A DNA stretch of 64,000 nt from Hysterangium stoloniferum (taxonomy: Eukaryota > Basidiomycota > Agaricomycetes > Hysterangiales > Hysterangiaceae): the NCBI GenBank assembly GCA_015178975.1, contig WHVD01000257.1, positions 23,846 to 87,845 of the forward strand. Reading direction: 5' to 3'. The notes beneath the pieces were generated by a model. That model was not told the origin of the DNA, did no database searches, and saw only the letters and a list, made by a program, of their open reading frames with translations. The translations under genes and the position numbers were made by a program. This document shows positions 1 through 10,358 of the stretch, one piece after another. Each line of letters opens with the position of its first letter. The stretch's first letter is position 1.

Positions 1-2032
1 CAGATACAATTTTTGTCCTCAGAAAAACCTACTAAAACCCACAATTTTTGACCAGTTTTTCCAGTTCAAAGAATGCTTAGCAAATTTGGCCAAATAGCAA
101 GATTTTCTGAAGGTTTTGCAACTCCAAAAATCTTGGGGTGCCTCCAGTGTCGGCCTTTTGGTTGGGCCTCCGGGATCAAAACACGGAGGCACACCGTGCT
201 TGCAAGCCACACTCGAGGCAGTATAGACACCTGAATAGGCGTGCCATCGCGTTCATAACTACACGATGCGGATGAATTAAGTGAGAAATAAGTGGGGTTT
301 TCTGCTTAATTTCGTTCTTATTTCACTTAATGGGCAATAAGCATGACAAGGAGACATTAAGTCGGTTTAAGTGAAATTCGGATTGCCTGAAGCGTTCTGG
401 CACTGCTTTTAATTTTATAATGCATGCCACCTTGGTGCCTTGTCCTGGGGTCCTGCATACTTATTTTGGAAATCTAATATCTTGTGTCTGCCTAACATGC
501 ATTACTAGGGAATATTATACTTGGATACCTATCTCCACTCCCACGTATCTAATATATACCAACACATTTTATTTGGAAGAGAGTCATAACTCCTTGACGA
601 TACGAGCTCTGTAAGGCGCCATCAACTGCTCTGATCGAGAGCCGTACACCAGCCCCTTACGCTGGATTTTTCTCAGCGCTCTCCAGCTGTTGTCATTAGG
701 TAATAAAATTGTGCTATTGACAATTTTATAGATACATGCCACACCGCATATTCTACTGAATATAGCTTTGCAAATGCAATAAACAATCTTTCTACAGGGA
801 AAACGTCCTTGAGTTTTGATCCGACTAAAGACAACATATATCTAAGAATTGCTAGGCAGTATTAGCTCCGAGGGCTTAAGGTTTAAAGGTTTCAAGATCG
901 TACGGTAGTTCGACTCGCGGGTACATTATTTCCTTTTTCTCTTTTTACCCGGAGAAAGCGGGGGGCCTGCAGTGCCTGAACCCTGTTGTGGGTGCTCTAA
1001 CTCGCGAAGAGCTTATATCTCAACCCCGGGGTTACGGTACTACCAACTAGGCTACTGTACTTGTGGTATCACTGTTACATCTTCGACCGGTTGTTGGCAT
1101 GATAGGCCTGGGTGTACAGGGGAAAACTCACCGAATCTGATGTTCCTTTCAACTATATTTTTCACCTGTCGTTCCTTCAAAAAGAACTTTCTCATCATTG
1201 TGCTGTTGTTTTTGGCATTGTCAGATGTGATCCAACCAGTCCGTTAAATCCAATTAAATAATTCCTTTCTTGTCACGTTGTGTTGTAATTGTGGTAATTT
1301 GGCACGAAAGGGCAGCGCGATGGCGCGTATGGAGCACGACCGTAATAGATATAGTTAACGTGATGTCCAATGGTTATTTAGCTCATTAACAGACATTTTT
1401 GACCATTAAGAAGTCTCTCACATCCCGACGTCCGATCCATCGAATCTGAGTCCCACGTCTATTGTCACCTGTAAATAGCGCAACGCACGCTTCGCAGCCT
1501 CTCAATGGTAATTTTTTGGGTTTACGCTATAGCGTCCGAGTAACTGGATTATATGAGATTCCCACACCCCCTACTCAACTTGCGGATAACCCCCGTAGAA
1601 ACTTTGCCTGGGTAGGCGCTGCGTGCGCATCTTACGATTTGGTATACTCAATATTTCTCAGTACCGTGTGTTTCCAATATATAAATTTCCAAAGATAAAT
1701 ATGCAGGACCCGCGGTATGATCTCGGTAAACGTCAAGCACCTCAGCTCAATGGGCCTCGGCCGAAGATATATTAGCCTGTTGGAGACTTACTACAAAAAA
1801 CAACGCGTGGGAAAGTTACTTAGTGCAGTGTGGCTGTCGAGATAGTTGTGATGGCGTCTTACCGAGATCGTCTCTCTAGGGATTTAAGATTACTCGTGAT
1901 GGCGCGATGAGACGCATGCTCGGTTGTCTATACTGCTCCGAGTGCAACTGTATATATACGTAGTAATTTATGTTGTTTGTCGAGTCCTTTCACTTGCTTG
2001 GCTGACCACCGTGAGTCAAATTCCCATGGGTG
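1..2032. other. No firm gene (left flank)
   Basis: I see no convincing coding region here: the open frames are short, with no recognisable domain or splice pattern. tRNA-like promoter boxes near 868-1075 are listed separately. The sequence is not obviously repeated elsewhere in the window. Confidence 0.5.
868..1075. repeat. Possible tRNA-derived SINE remnant
   Basis: On the minus strand near 1060 is TAGCCTAGTTGG, a good match to the RNA polymerase III A box. On the plus strand near 920 is AGTTCGACTC, close to a B box, downstream of TTAGCTCCGAGGG, which weakly resembles an A box. No full cloverleaf can be drawn in either direction. This could be one or two degraded tRNA-derived SINE copies, or chance. 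Other copies in the genome would settle it. Confidence 0.2.
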
Positions 2033-2037
2033 GACTC

Positions 2038-2214
2038 TGTTAAAAAGTAGCCCCTATTATCATTGTTACTGTGGTCTGTTTACACATTGTTAGTTCCTAT
2101 AACTCCGCCCTAACCGAACTACATATTGTATATACATGAAATAAATAATCACTAAGTATGTGTCATGTGATAAAAGAACAAAGGGAATATGTGCGGTGTC
2201 TTTGTTCCTCAACA
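2038..2214 (-). repeat. Copia 3' LTR (177 bp)
   Basis: It begins TGTTAAAAAG and ends CCTCAACA. It pairs with 6888-7064 at equal length with about eight differences, all of them transitions. Because the element reads on the minus strand, this left copy is the 3' LTR. Confidence 0.92.
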
Positions 2215-2272
2215 CTCCTCCTCACCGCAGTACTCCTCCTGTCATTTGCACCTATTTTAAACCTAAGAAGCC

Positions 2273-3629
2273 TCAGAGATGTATAAATTGTGGGCTTTCC
2301 AATGCTTTAGTGAATATGTCTGCTAGATTATCTTTAGTATGAATGTATTTGAGCTTTAGCTCCTTAGACTCTGAGCGTTCTTGTATAAAATAATATTTGA
2401 TATCAATGTGCTTGACTCGATCGTGTAGTAGTGGATCCTCTGAGAGACAAATGGCAGCATTGTTGTCACAATGGATTGTTGTTGGATTCTTGAAAGGTAG
2501 GTTGATGCCCTGGAAGACAGATCATAGGCAGGAATTTTCTTTGGCTGCAGAAAAGGCAGCAATATATTCAGCTTCACAAGATGAGGCAGCAACAGTCTTT
2601 TGTTTGCGAGCATTCCAGGATATGACACCAGAGCCAAGAGAGAATGCAAACCCCCCCACACTTCTACGCGTGTCGAGACAGTTAGCCCAATCAGAGTCAC
2701 TGTAGCCCACCAGTTTTAAATCATCAGCGCCCCCAAGGTGAAGTTGCAGGGCACAAGTCCCCTTAAGATACCAGACAACACAGATGGCAGCATTCCAGTG
2801 TTCATAGGAATAACAATCAAGGAACTGTGATAATTGTTGGACAGTATAGGAGATATCAGGGCGAGTTGAGATGGCAAGGTATAGGAGGGAGCCAACAAGG
2901 GAGCAGTATGGAAGCCTGGAAAGGTTGTCCTGGTCATCTGCAGGAAGGGAAGACCTATTGACACACCTTAGTTTGAGGCCAGGAACCATAGGGATAGAAA
3001 GTGGAGTGGCATCAGTTTGGCCAAATTGAGAAACAAGACGATCAATGAGAGCAGTAGGTGAGGTAGTTTTATCATAATCACGCCCATAGACTTGTTCAAA
3101 ACCCTTGAAAACAAGCCTGGTTTTTTTACAGTTCACCTCCCCCATGGCATCCCATTTGACATGGAATACTGGTTTTCCTTTATGGATTTTAGTACCAGTG
3201 GGGACTTCAGAACTTGGTACTAATTCATACACCCCCATGTACCGTAAGGACTGAAGTTCTTCCTGGTAACTAATACGCCAGGCTTCTCCATGGGGAGAAC
3301 TACGAGCCTCTTACCATGTGAGGGGGTCTGCCTCATATGGTACAGATCCATCACATGTAGGAATATTTGAGATTGCAGCCAGGATATCAGCATCAACAGT
3401 ATCAACTGGTGGGAGGGGATTGTTATGCAGCTGTAGAAGATCAAGACGGCGTTGCTCCCATTGTGCATGAACATATGCTGCACTTGCAATTGAGCCTTGA
3501 ACAGCTGTTTCAAGCTGAGTGGGAGGTCAGGAATGCATGTGGCAAGGTGAGAAGAATGGTGAGTGTCATCCCCAGTTGGGAGAAGAACTGGGTCCAGCAA
3601 CAATAGGCTCAGTGGTTATAGGAGTAGCA
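2273..3629 (-). pseudogene. Copia reverse transcriptase/RNase H, core deleted
   Basis: The N-terminal RT segment (VFHVKWDAMG, FKGFEQVYGRDY) runs directly into the C-terminal RT segment (SLVGSLLYLAISTRPDISY). The stretch that should hold the YVDD catalytic aspartates is missing, an internal deletion near position 3060. RNase H follows (VGYSDSDWANCLDTRRS, SSCEAEYIAA). A TGA at 2522-2524 interrupts the frame where Arg is expected. The same frame then continues (HCDNNAAICLSEDP, HTKDNLADIFTKALE) to a natural stop at 2273. The element cannot encode an active polymerase. Confidence 0.88.
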
Positions 3630-4192
3630 TGTTACGACCCGTTCCCGGATGTTTCAATATCCGACTTCCGATCTCCCACTTTCGATATCCGATATCCGAC
3701 TACGGAACATCATAGTTACCGTATCATCCGCATTCTTCGTTTGTTCCGCATTTGGTAATTTGTCCGTTGACAAGTATTCACTTGTTTGTTGTTGTATTCC
3801 CGTCTCGGAATATTGTCTTCCTAATATGTCTTATTGTATTTCTGTTTTAAGAATACTTCCGTTTCCGTCTTATTATGGTCTCAGTTTGTAGTACAATAAC
3901 GAGTAGACTTATATTAGTTTCCGTGAATTTGTACTTTACTTGAGATCTGATATCGACTTAGTTTCTTATTCCTCCTCCCGTCTTTCTGTACGCTCGATAT
4001 TCGGAACTCTTCGGAACTCTGAATATCCATATCTTCCGTCGTTAGTTCACTTCCGAAATTAAGGACATTGAGCGTTTGCGTAGAGGCGCAGCACATAAGC
4101 TGAAGCCGACGTCCTGACCCTATCCACGAGTTTCCGACTTCCCGGTGACTTCCCGATAGTTCCGGAATAAGTTCCTGACACGGCACTTAACA
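3630..4192 (-). repeat. Solo gypsy LTR nested in the copia element
   Basis: This 563-bp sequence is the reverse complement of the gypsy LTR at 8371-8953, running TGTTACGACCC to GGCACTTAACA on the plus strand. A perfect 5-bp target duplication, TAGCA, flanks it (3625-3629 and 4193-4197). It therefore arose by insertion of a gypsy element into the copia pol gene followed by LTR-LTR recombination. It dates the copia element as older than this gypsy insertion. Confidence 0.95.
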
Positions 4193-6030
4193 TAGCATCA
4201 GGCTGTGTTGGTGCAAGAGGCAAAATTGGTTGAGGTGTAGTGATAATGGGATCAGGATCATCAATAGGGGATGGTAAAGTGGTCACAGGCAAAGTGGGAT
4301 TAGGTGCAGGTAGTGGATGCTTGTGGGTGTTGGAGGGAGGCAAGTGAGGATGGCCTTCATGACTTTCAAGGAATTTAACATGGTAGGAGACATAGATCTG
4401 GTTAGATTTGCAGTCATAACATCAATAAGCTTTCATATTGGGCTCATATCCAAGAAGGATGCATTCTATAGAGCGCTCATAAATTTTGGGATTATGTTTA
4501 CTAAGAATGAGGACAAAGGCACGGCATCCAGCCTCCCGCAAGTAAGAGAGATCTGGAGTGCAGCCATGCCAGAGTTCCCAAGGAGTCTTACCATGCAGTT
4601 GGTGTGTTGTAGTTTTTGCATGTACATGTGCAGCAGTTAGGTAGAACTCCTCCCAAAACTGGGGGAGGCAGTCCTGCATATATCCGCATAGTACAGGCCT
4701 TGCCCATCAGTGTCCAGTGCAGACGTTCAACACAACCTATATGTGCAGAGGTATAAGGTGCAGTAAATTGGTGCATAGTACCTCGAGATTCCAACCACTG
4801 CCTCATTTGATTAGTTTTCAACTCCCCATTGTCTGTCCTATAAGTACCAATTTTCAGACCAGTCTCTACTTCACGGGCAAGCTCCCAAGTCTGCAATGCA
4901 GAGAAAGCATCACTCTTGCTTTTGAGAGGAATGGACCAGGGGTGGCTTGAGTAATCATCAACAATGTTCATTATATACAATGATCCTGTGTGGGATGCCA
5001 CATCATTAGGGCCGGCCAGATCCACCCAGACTTTCTCTAAATGCCTTGTGGCTTTATGCCCATCCCCTGTGCTCGGACTTTTGGTACAGAATTTTTGGTC
5101 TGTTTTCCAAGAATGAAAAAGTCACATTTTGGAGGATGCCGGAGAATGGATGTTGGCATCCCTTTGATAATACCATTGTTGATCATATCTGTGATAGACT
5201 GGTAATTGGTATGACCTAGGCGTCGATGCCAAGTAGCTAGGTCTGGAGCCCCATAGGTGAAAAGAGCATGTACCACCATGGCAGATTGGATTGATAGTGA
5301 GTACAGGTTCTTGTGTGACAATAGGGATCCAGATGCAATGGTTGCACCAGATGAGTTTGTGAGCCAGCATGAAGACTCACTAAAGTGTGCAATAACCTTT
5401 AAGTCTCTAGTGATGCACCGGATGGAGACAAGCCGAACAGATGCAGTGGGAATATAGAGAACATCATGAAGAACTATATGGGCCCCCCTGCCAATGCGGA
5501 GGTGGACATCCCCTATGCCAATGGCTGTGACTGACGATCCCCCAAGGCCCTTAACAGAATGTGGGTGGATAGACTGCAAGGACTTGAAATCATTGCGGTC
5601 GGGTGTGATATGAACACTTGCACCCATGTCCAACCAAAAAGGATGTGTGTCACAGGAGAGGGGTGTGGCAGTGGTCTGAGATAGAGGGTGAATGGTAGAT
5701 GCAGTAAGAGCGGTCATGTCCACTGGTTGTCTTTGTGTTGTCCAATCGACCATCACATGTAGGTCATCTTCCAGGGCGATGCCAGCATATTCTATTGTAT
5801 CAGATAGGGAGATAGGGGTAGAGGGGTTCACGATGGCCACACCGGTGAATGCTGGGTTGGATGGAAGGGGTGTGTCCATGTATGCAGTGAAGACCTGTCC
5901 ATCCGCTCCTTTAATACTGACGGGGAATTTCCCTGCAGGTGAGGAGGTGGTACCCCCAGACTTCTTACTGTCTTGGTCCTTGCGCCTGGCTGCCTTGGAT
6001 TCCTCAATCATTTTGCCAGCCATCCTCCCC
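4193..6030 (-). pseudogene. Copia protease and integrase, frameshifted
   Basis: Order seen: an aspartic-protease site WLDMGAS (family norm DSGA or DTGA, so the catalytic triad is altered), the GAG-pre-integrase region (WHRRLGHTNYQSI), then the integrase core (MNIVDDYSS, YRTDNGE, CVERLHWTLMGKA). The frame is broken near the G4 run whose plus-strand C4 is 5064-5067 and again at plus-strand G5 4661-4665. Each is a one-base change in a homopolymer. An in-frame TGA (4422-4424) sits where this family usually has Arg, consistent with CGA to TGA. The proline-rich linker after integrase is cut at 4192 by the inserted LTR and continues at 3629. Confidence 0.85.
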
Positions 6031-6789
6031 AGGTGAGACACAGTAAGTGACAATGTGGCCTGGTTTCTTGCAGTTGCTGCAGGAGACCACATTGCGCTTT
6101 GATGGGAGAGCCTGAGAGGCAAGGGCAATGGCATCAGAGGAAGCAGCAGGCTTGGTGTCTGACTCAAGGATACACTGTTGGTTTTCGAGAAGGGTGAGAA
6201 TGCGGGAGGATGGATATGGGGTGGAGGTGGAGGACTCCGATAAGTCTCGAGTGATGATAGAATGCAGGTGAGGAAAGTCGGTGAGCGAGTTGAGTAGTGC
6301 AATACACTTGAATAAATCCTCAGTAAGCTGTCCCATCTCGAATGCACGAGAGATAGCTTTACAGATTTGAGACACAGTGGTGGATAAAGAGGTGGATTTG
6401 GAGCATTGGAGTGTAAGAGCCTCCTGGATCAGTTGGACCTGATGAATCAGGTCTTCATTATGATGACAAATCAAGAGTGCATCCCAGCAGGACTGAGCAC
6501 CTTGTAAAGGCTCAGCAAAGTCCCACTCAGTCCTGGAAAGAGTTGAGAGGATCAGTGCATGAGCAAGAGTGTCGTTGGAATGCCAATTGTGGATGGTGAT
6601 AGGGTCAGAAGGATCGGGGGAAAGGGCGGTACCAAGGGTGTAAGAAAGGAGACCAGTAATTGTGAGATAATGTTTCGCATTACGATACCACTCGGTGTAA
6701 TTGCCCTCGGCTTTGTCGAGCTTGGTTTCTGTGTAAGTGATAGACATTCGCAGGAGAGGGACTGATGGGACATAACACGTCGATGACAT
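6004..6789 (-). pseudogene. Copia gag (UBN2-type) with zinc knuckle
   Basis: This 261-residue frame is the nucleocapsid and capsid part of the copia element. It has the helical gag region typical of copia (WYRNAKHYL near residue 35, later DLFKCIALLNSL) and ends in a CCHC zinc knuckle, CSNCKKPGHIVTYC, which packages element RNA. The frame stops just after the knuckle because a G4 run (plus-strand C4 at 6027-6030) appears one base short. The protease frame resumes in another phase directly afterwards. In related elements gag and pol are usually one frame, so I read this as a frameshift. Confidence 0.8.
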
Positions 6790-6887
6790 TGCGGGCAGTG
6801 ATTAGGTGGGGATGCCAGGAAGAAAAGTGGCGAAATGGAAAAAAAATGGATGTAGTAGAGGGACTTTAATGCAATAGGCCCATAACC

Positions 6888-7064
6888 TGCTAAAAAGTAG
6901 CCCCTACTATCATTGTTACTGTGGTCTGTTTACATGTTGTTAGTTCCTATAACTCTGCCCTAACCAAACTACATATTGTATATACATGAAATAAATAATC
7001 ACTAAGTATGTGTCACGTGATAAAAGAACAAAGGGAATATGTGTGGTGTCTTTGTTCCTCAACA
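6888..7064 (-). repeat. Copia 5' LTR (177 bp)
   Basis: This is the partner of 2038-2214. Its first bases are TGCT instead of TGTT, so the terminal dinucleotide survives but the inverted end is damaged. The target duplication GACTC follows directly at 7065. Confidence 0.92.
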
Positions 7065-7069
7065 GACTC

Positions 7070-7671
7070 CTGTGTTGCCCTTCGGTCCTTCGGTTCTCAA
7101 GTCAAGGTACATACATGTGGATATGTATTTCAAACTATGGGAATTGTGTGGAATATAGATACACTACAAAAGACAAACAGACTGACATTGTTATGGTTTT
7201 TGATCAATTTTACTCTACAACTGGCCAAGCCTAAGGTGAAGAATGTCAGTTTAGAGCGCTGACGGACCGTGCGTCCCGGTGAAAACCATGCAGTGCTGGT
7301 AAATCAGGATGTCCCAGTCATTGGTGCCCCTGAAGATGATAAGGACTAGTTGAGGACTTCGGTCAGCATATTGGTAATCAATATTTGGATTGCAAGGCAG
7401 AAATGAAATGGGAGGATATACCGATTGATGGCTCAATATGGAAAAATCAATGTCAGACAATGTATTCAATCTGTCGGCAGCCTATGACACCGAAACCATA
7501 TTGGGAAGATGGAGATAAGCAAGCACTCGGGTATAGTAGATGGTGTCAAGGGAACAAGTACTCTGGTCTTACTCAATTTTTAGGTGGAATCATTCATAAG
7601 TCTCGACTCCCTCCACCCTGGCCCAGATCAGTAGCAACCCCATATCCCATTGCTGTCACCACATGTCTAAA
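7070..7671. other. No gene seen
   Basis: Between the copia right border and the next solo LTR there is one open frame of about 100 codons (7385-7690), with no recognisable domain, signal or splice pattern. Bases 7667-7671 (CTAAA) are the left target duplication of that LTR. Confidence 0.5.
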
Positions 7672-7972
7672 TGTTGAAACAGTTGAATAACTCTTGACAA
7701 ACACCCTGTGAGAGGAAAGTAAACACTAAATATATTCAACTGTGAAATAACTACATACCTGTGAGTGTGAGGAAAGTAAACACTAAGGAGACTTTCCCAC
7801 ACCCACAGCGGAGTATGCTACAGGGTGCTTACCTAAGCACCTACACATCAGTTACCTTACTAGGTAACTCACTCAATACTGCACCTACAGTGCTGGGAAA
7901 AATACTACAAATATCAGAAAAATATAGGGAACATCATAGACTATGTGAGAGCTGTAATATCATACTCTAACA
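7672..7972. repeat. Solo LTR, 301 bp
   Basis: It starts TGTTGAAACAG, ends ATACTCTAACA and is flanked by the perfect 5-bp duplication CTAAA (7667-7671, 7973-7977). Its 3' end resembles that of the solo LTR at 36326-36648, suggesting related families. Orientation is not determinable without an internal region. The stretch 7978-8370 that follows shows no gene. Confidence 0.8.
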
Positions 7973-8370
7973 CTAAATGGTATTTATAGGCACTCTGGAA
8001 CTTTCATCTTCTGACACTAGGCTTCATCAAACCCAATGGCGGCAATACGCAATTACAAAAAAAAAACCAAAAAAGATTTTAGAGCTCAGATAACTTATTA
8101 CCTTTTTTGGAAAGGCTCCGGCCGGACAACAGATAATGAATGGATGTTAGTAATGTTCCTACGCATCAAACGAGAAAATTGTGTTGGTGACGACTTTTGA
8201 TATATAATACAACACGTGTATATCTTTGTAAATCCATAACAATTTTTTTGATGAAGCAATGTTCTAGAAAGGTAATCTAAACAAGTAAATTTCCAACTGA
8301 CGGAAGACAACATATTATAAAATGTGATCACAAATGGAAGGTTCTGTGGGCCTAATGGGTAAATTGAGTC

Positions 8371-8953
8371 TGTTAAGTGCCATGTCGGGAACTTATTCCG
8401 GAACTATCGGGAAGTCACCGGGAAGTCGGAAACTCGTGGATAGGGTCAGGACGTCGGCTTCAGCTTATGTGCTGCGCCTCTACGCAAACGCTCAATGTCC
8501 TTAATTTCGGAAGTGAACTAACGACGGAAGATATGGATATTCAGAGTTCCGAAGAGTTCCGAATATCGAGCGTACAGAAAGACGGGAGGAGGAATAAGAA
8601 ACTAAGTCGATATCAGATCTAAAGTAAAGTACAAATTCACGGAAACTAATATAAGTCTACTCGTTATTGTACTACAAACTGAGACCATAATAAGATGGAA
8701 ACGGAAGTATTCTTAAAACGGAAATACAATAAGACATATTAGGAAGACAATATTCCGAGACGGGAATACAACAACAAACAAGTGAATACTTGTCAACGGA
8801 CAAATTACCAAATGCGGAACAAACGAAGAATGCGGATGATACGGTAACTATGATGTTCCATAGTCGGAGGTCAAAGTCGGAAGTCGGGGATCGGAAGTCG
8901 GGAGTGGGAGACCAGAAGTCGGATATTGAAACATCCGGGAATGGGTCGTAACA
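8371..8953 (-). repeat. Gypsy 3' LTR (583 bp)
   Basis: It runs TGTTAAGTGCC to GGTCGTAACA on the plus strand and is nearly the same sequence as the solo copy at 3630-4192 in the other orientation. It contains the GGCTTCAGCTTAT block (8448-8480) that recurs in other LTR families of this window. Confidence 0.93.
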
Positions 8954-8964
8954 GTACCCCCCTG
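8954..8964 (-). promoter_or_regulatory. Polypurine tract of the gypsy element
   Basis: On the minus strand AGGGGGGTAC lies immediately before the 3' LTR, the expected place and composition for the plus-strand primer. Confidence 0.7.
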
Positions 8965-9083
8965 TTAGGCCGAAATCCCATAGAGGCGATTAGGTACTGA
9001 GTGTTTGAAGCGACGGCTGACTGTTATGTGTCGTGAAATTTACGCAATTATGGAGGTGAGAGTTTCGGTTATTATTCTGAGTA

Positions 9084-9090
9084 TAAAAAC
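9084..9090 (+). promoter_or_regulatory. TATA box of the antisense gene
   Basis: TATAAAA lies 48 bases upstream of the ATG at 9138, inside the retrotransposon but on the strand opposite to gag and pol. Its placement suggests that the gene has its own promoter just inside the 3' LTR. Confidence 0.6.
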
Positions 9091-9137
9091 CTCCAAATAT
9101 TCGAATTAACGTTTTTGTTTCTTTAACCACAACTTGT

Positions 9138-10280
9138 ATGTCGATTCGTCGGCCGTTATTCATCACTACCCCGGAAAACTCAGATACCGAAATATCCGTA
9201 CTTCAAAAGATGTCGAAGGTCGCAGAACTTCAACAAAAACGCCAGAAAATGGAGGAGTTGAAGCGACGACAGGAGGAGGAGGAAAAAGCGTTGATAAAAG
9301 AGTTGAGGGATGCGGAAGAGGCGGAAAAATGGGAATTGGAGTGGGTGAAGGCGGAAAAAGAAAAAGAGTTGGCGAGGTTGCGGAAAGTGATGGAGGATCG
9401 GAGGTTGAAGGAAGAAGAAGTGAAGAAACAACAAGAAGCTGAGGCGGCGGAAAAACGTAAGGAGGTAAGGGAAGGAAAGGTGAGTCCAATTCCATAGATT
9501 TCCGTGGTTACAACCGATAACTGTTGCGTACAGCGAAAAGCCGTGGAGGTGGAAGTAGAGGGAGAAGCTGGGCCTTCGAGTCCTAAAGTAAGTGCATCTA
9601 CAAAAGGTCGGTAATTGACTAATCTTTCGAAACAGAAACAAAAGGTCAAGGCTCCGGAACGGATGGAAATTGTCCATGACACTCCATGTGTTCGATGTTC
9701 CGTATGGGATATAACTTGTTGGAAACAGAAGGTAAAATGGGGTGGAACTTGTTATCCTTGCGCGGTCCTCAAACTTCCGTGCACTCTTGCTGCGAAAAGG
9801 GTTCCGAAAAGCGAAAAGGCTCAAAAACCTACCATCGCGGAAGGTTCAGGAGCGACCAAAACTGCGGAAACTAAGGTGCCGAGTACGGATGGTATGGGCG
9901 TTGAGCTCCTTAAGGAATTGGTCGATACAATGGTCTTCATCGGGGTTGAGATGCGGGAAATGCGGGAAACACTGGATCGCCATAATAAGATCCAGGAGAA
10001 GGGTTTCCGTTCGCTGGTCCGGAATTTCCGGAGGCAAAACGATTTCCTGGAGAAGATGATGGTTAGTATCGGTGTAATCGCGGTATCTGAACGATTTGCC
10101 GATAAGGCGAAAAACCAGCCGAACGATCCATTGGCGGAGTGTGTGGAGTGGAGATGGGGGTCGGGAAAAGAGGAGAGTGAAGATGAGGAGGTACAGGATA
10201 TGGTGGAAAGTGCGGAAATTGCTGAAGAGCTGGAGGTTGGGACGGAAGGTGGATTTGGGGTGTCAGAGACTTTAAGATAG
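9138..10280 (+). CDS. Antisense coiled-coil/Cys-cluster protein carried by the gypsy element
   Basis: Splicing 9138-9479, 9534-9587 and 9636-10280 gives 346 residues. Both introns are in phase 0 (54 and 48 nt; GTGAGT and GTAAGT donors; a GACTAAT branch in the second). Residues about 25-115 are a highly charged Glu/Lys/Arg coiled coil. Residues 150-181 carry six cysteines in two equal halves, C-x2-C-x6-C (150/153/160) and C-x2-C-x6-C (171/174/181), a likely zinc site resembling Zn2Cys6 spacing. A helical region follows and the C-terminus is acidic (EESEDEE). It lies between pol and the 3' LTR on the opposite strand, with its own TATA box. The frame is undamaged while pol has a stop. The function is unknown. 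It may bind nucleic acid or regulate the element. I do not recognise a named family. Confidence 0.75.
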
Positions 10281-10358
10281 ATTTAATAATATTTTTTTTG
10301 ACTTGCAAAACCTAAAATGAGTGTGAAAACAAAAGTGTCGGAAACTTGAACAGAAAGA

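Larger units (their letters stand above)
2038..7064 (-). mobile_element. Ty1/copia LTR retrotransposon, complete but inactive
   Basis: Two 177-bp LTRs (2038-2214 and 6888-7064) flank an internal region whose proteins read on the minus strand in the order gag, protease, integrase, reverse transcriptase, RNase H. That order identifies Ty1/copia. The 5-bp target duplication GACTC lies at 2033-2037 and 7065-7069, so the outer borders are exact. The coding part is disabled by single-base indels in homopolymer runs, in-frame TGA codons, loss of the reverse-transcriptase catalytic block and a solo gypsy LTR inserted at 3630-4192. Confidence 0.93.

Noticed and set aside
9166-9824. Minus-strand frames opposite the coiled-coil exon
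   Set aside because: Shadow frames of the Glu/Lys-rich plus-strand gene. They show no domain, while the plus strand shows promoter, introns and Cys motif.
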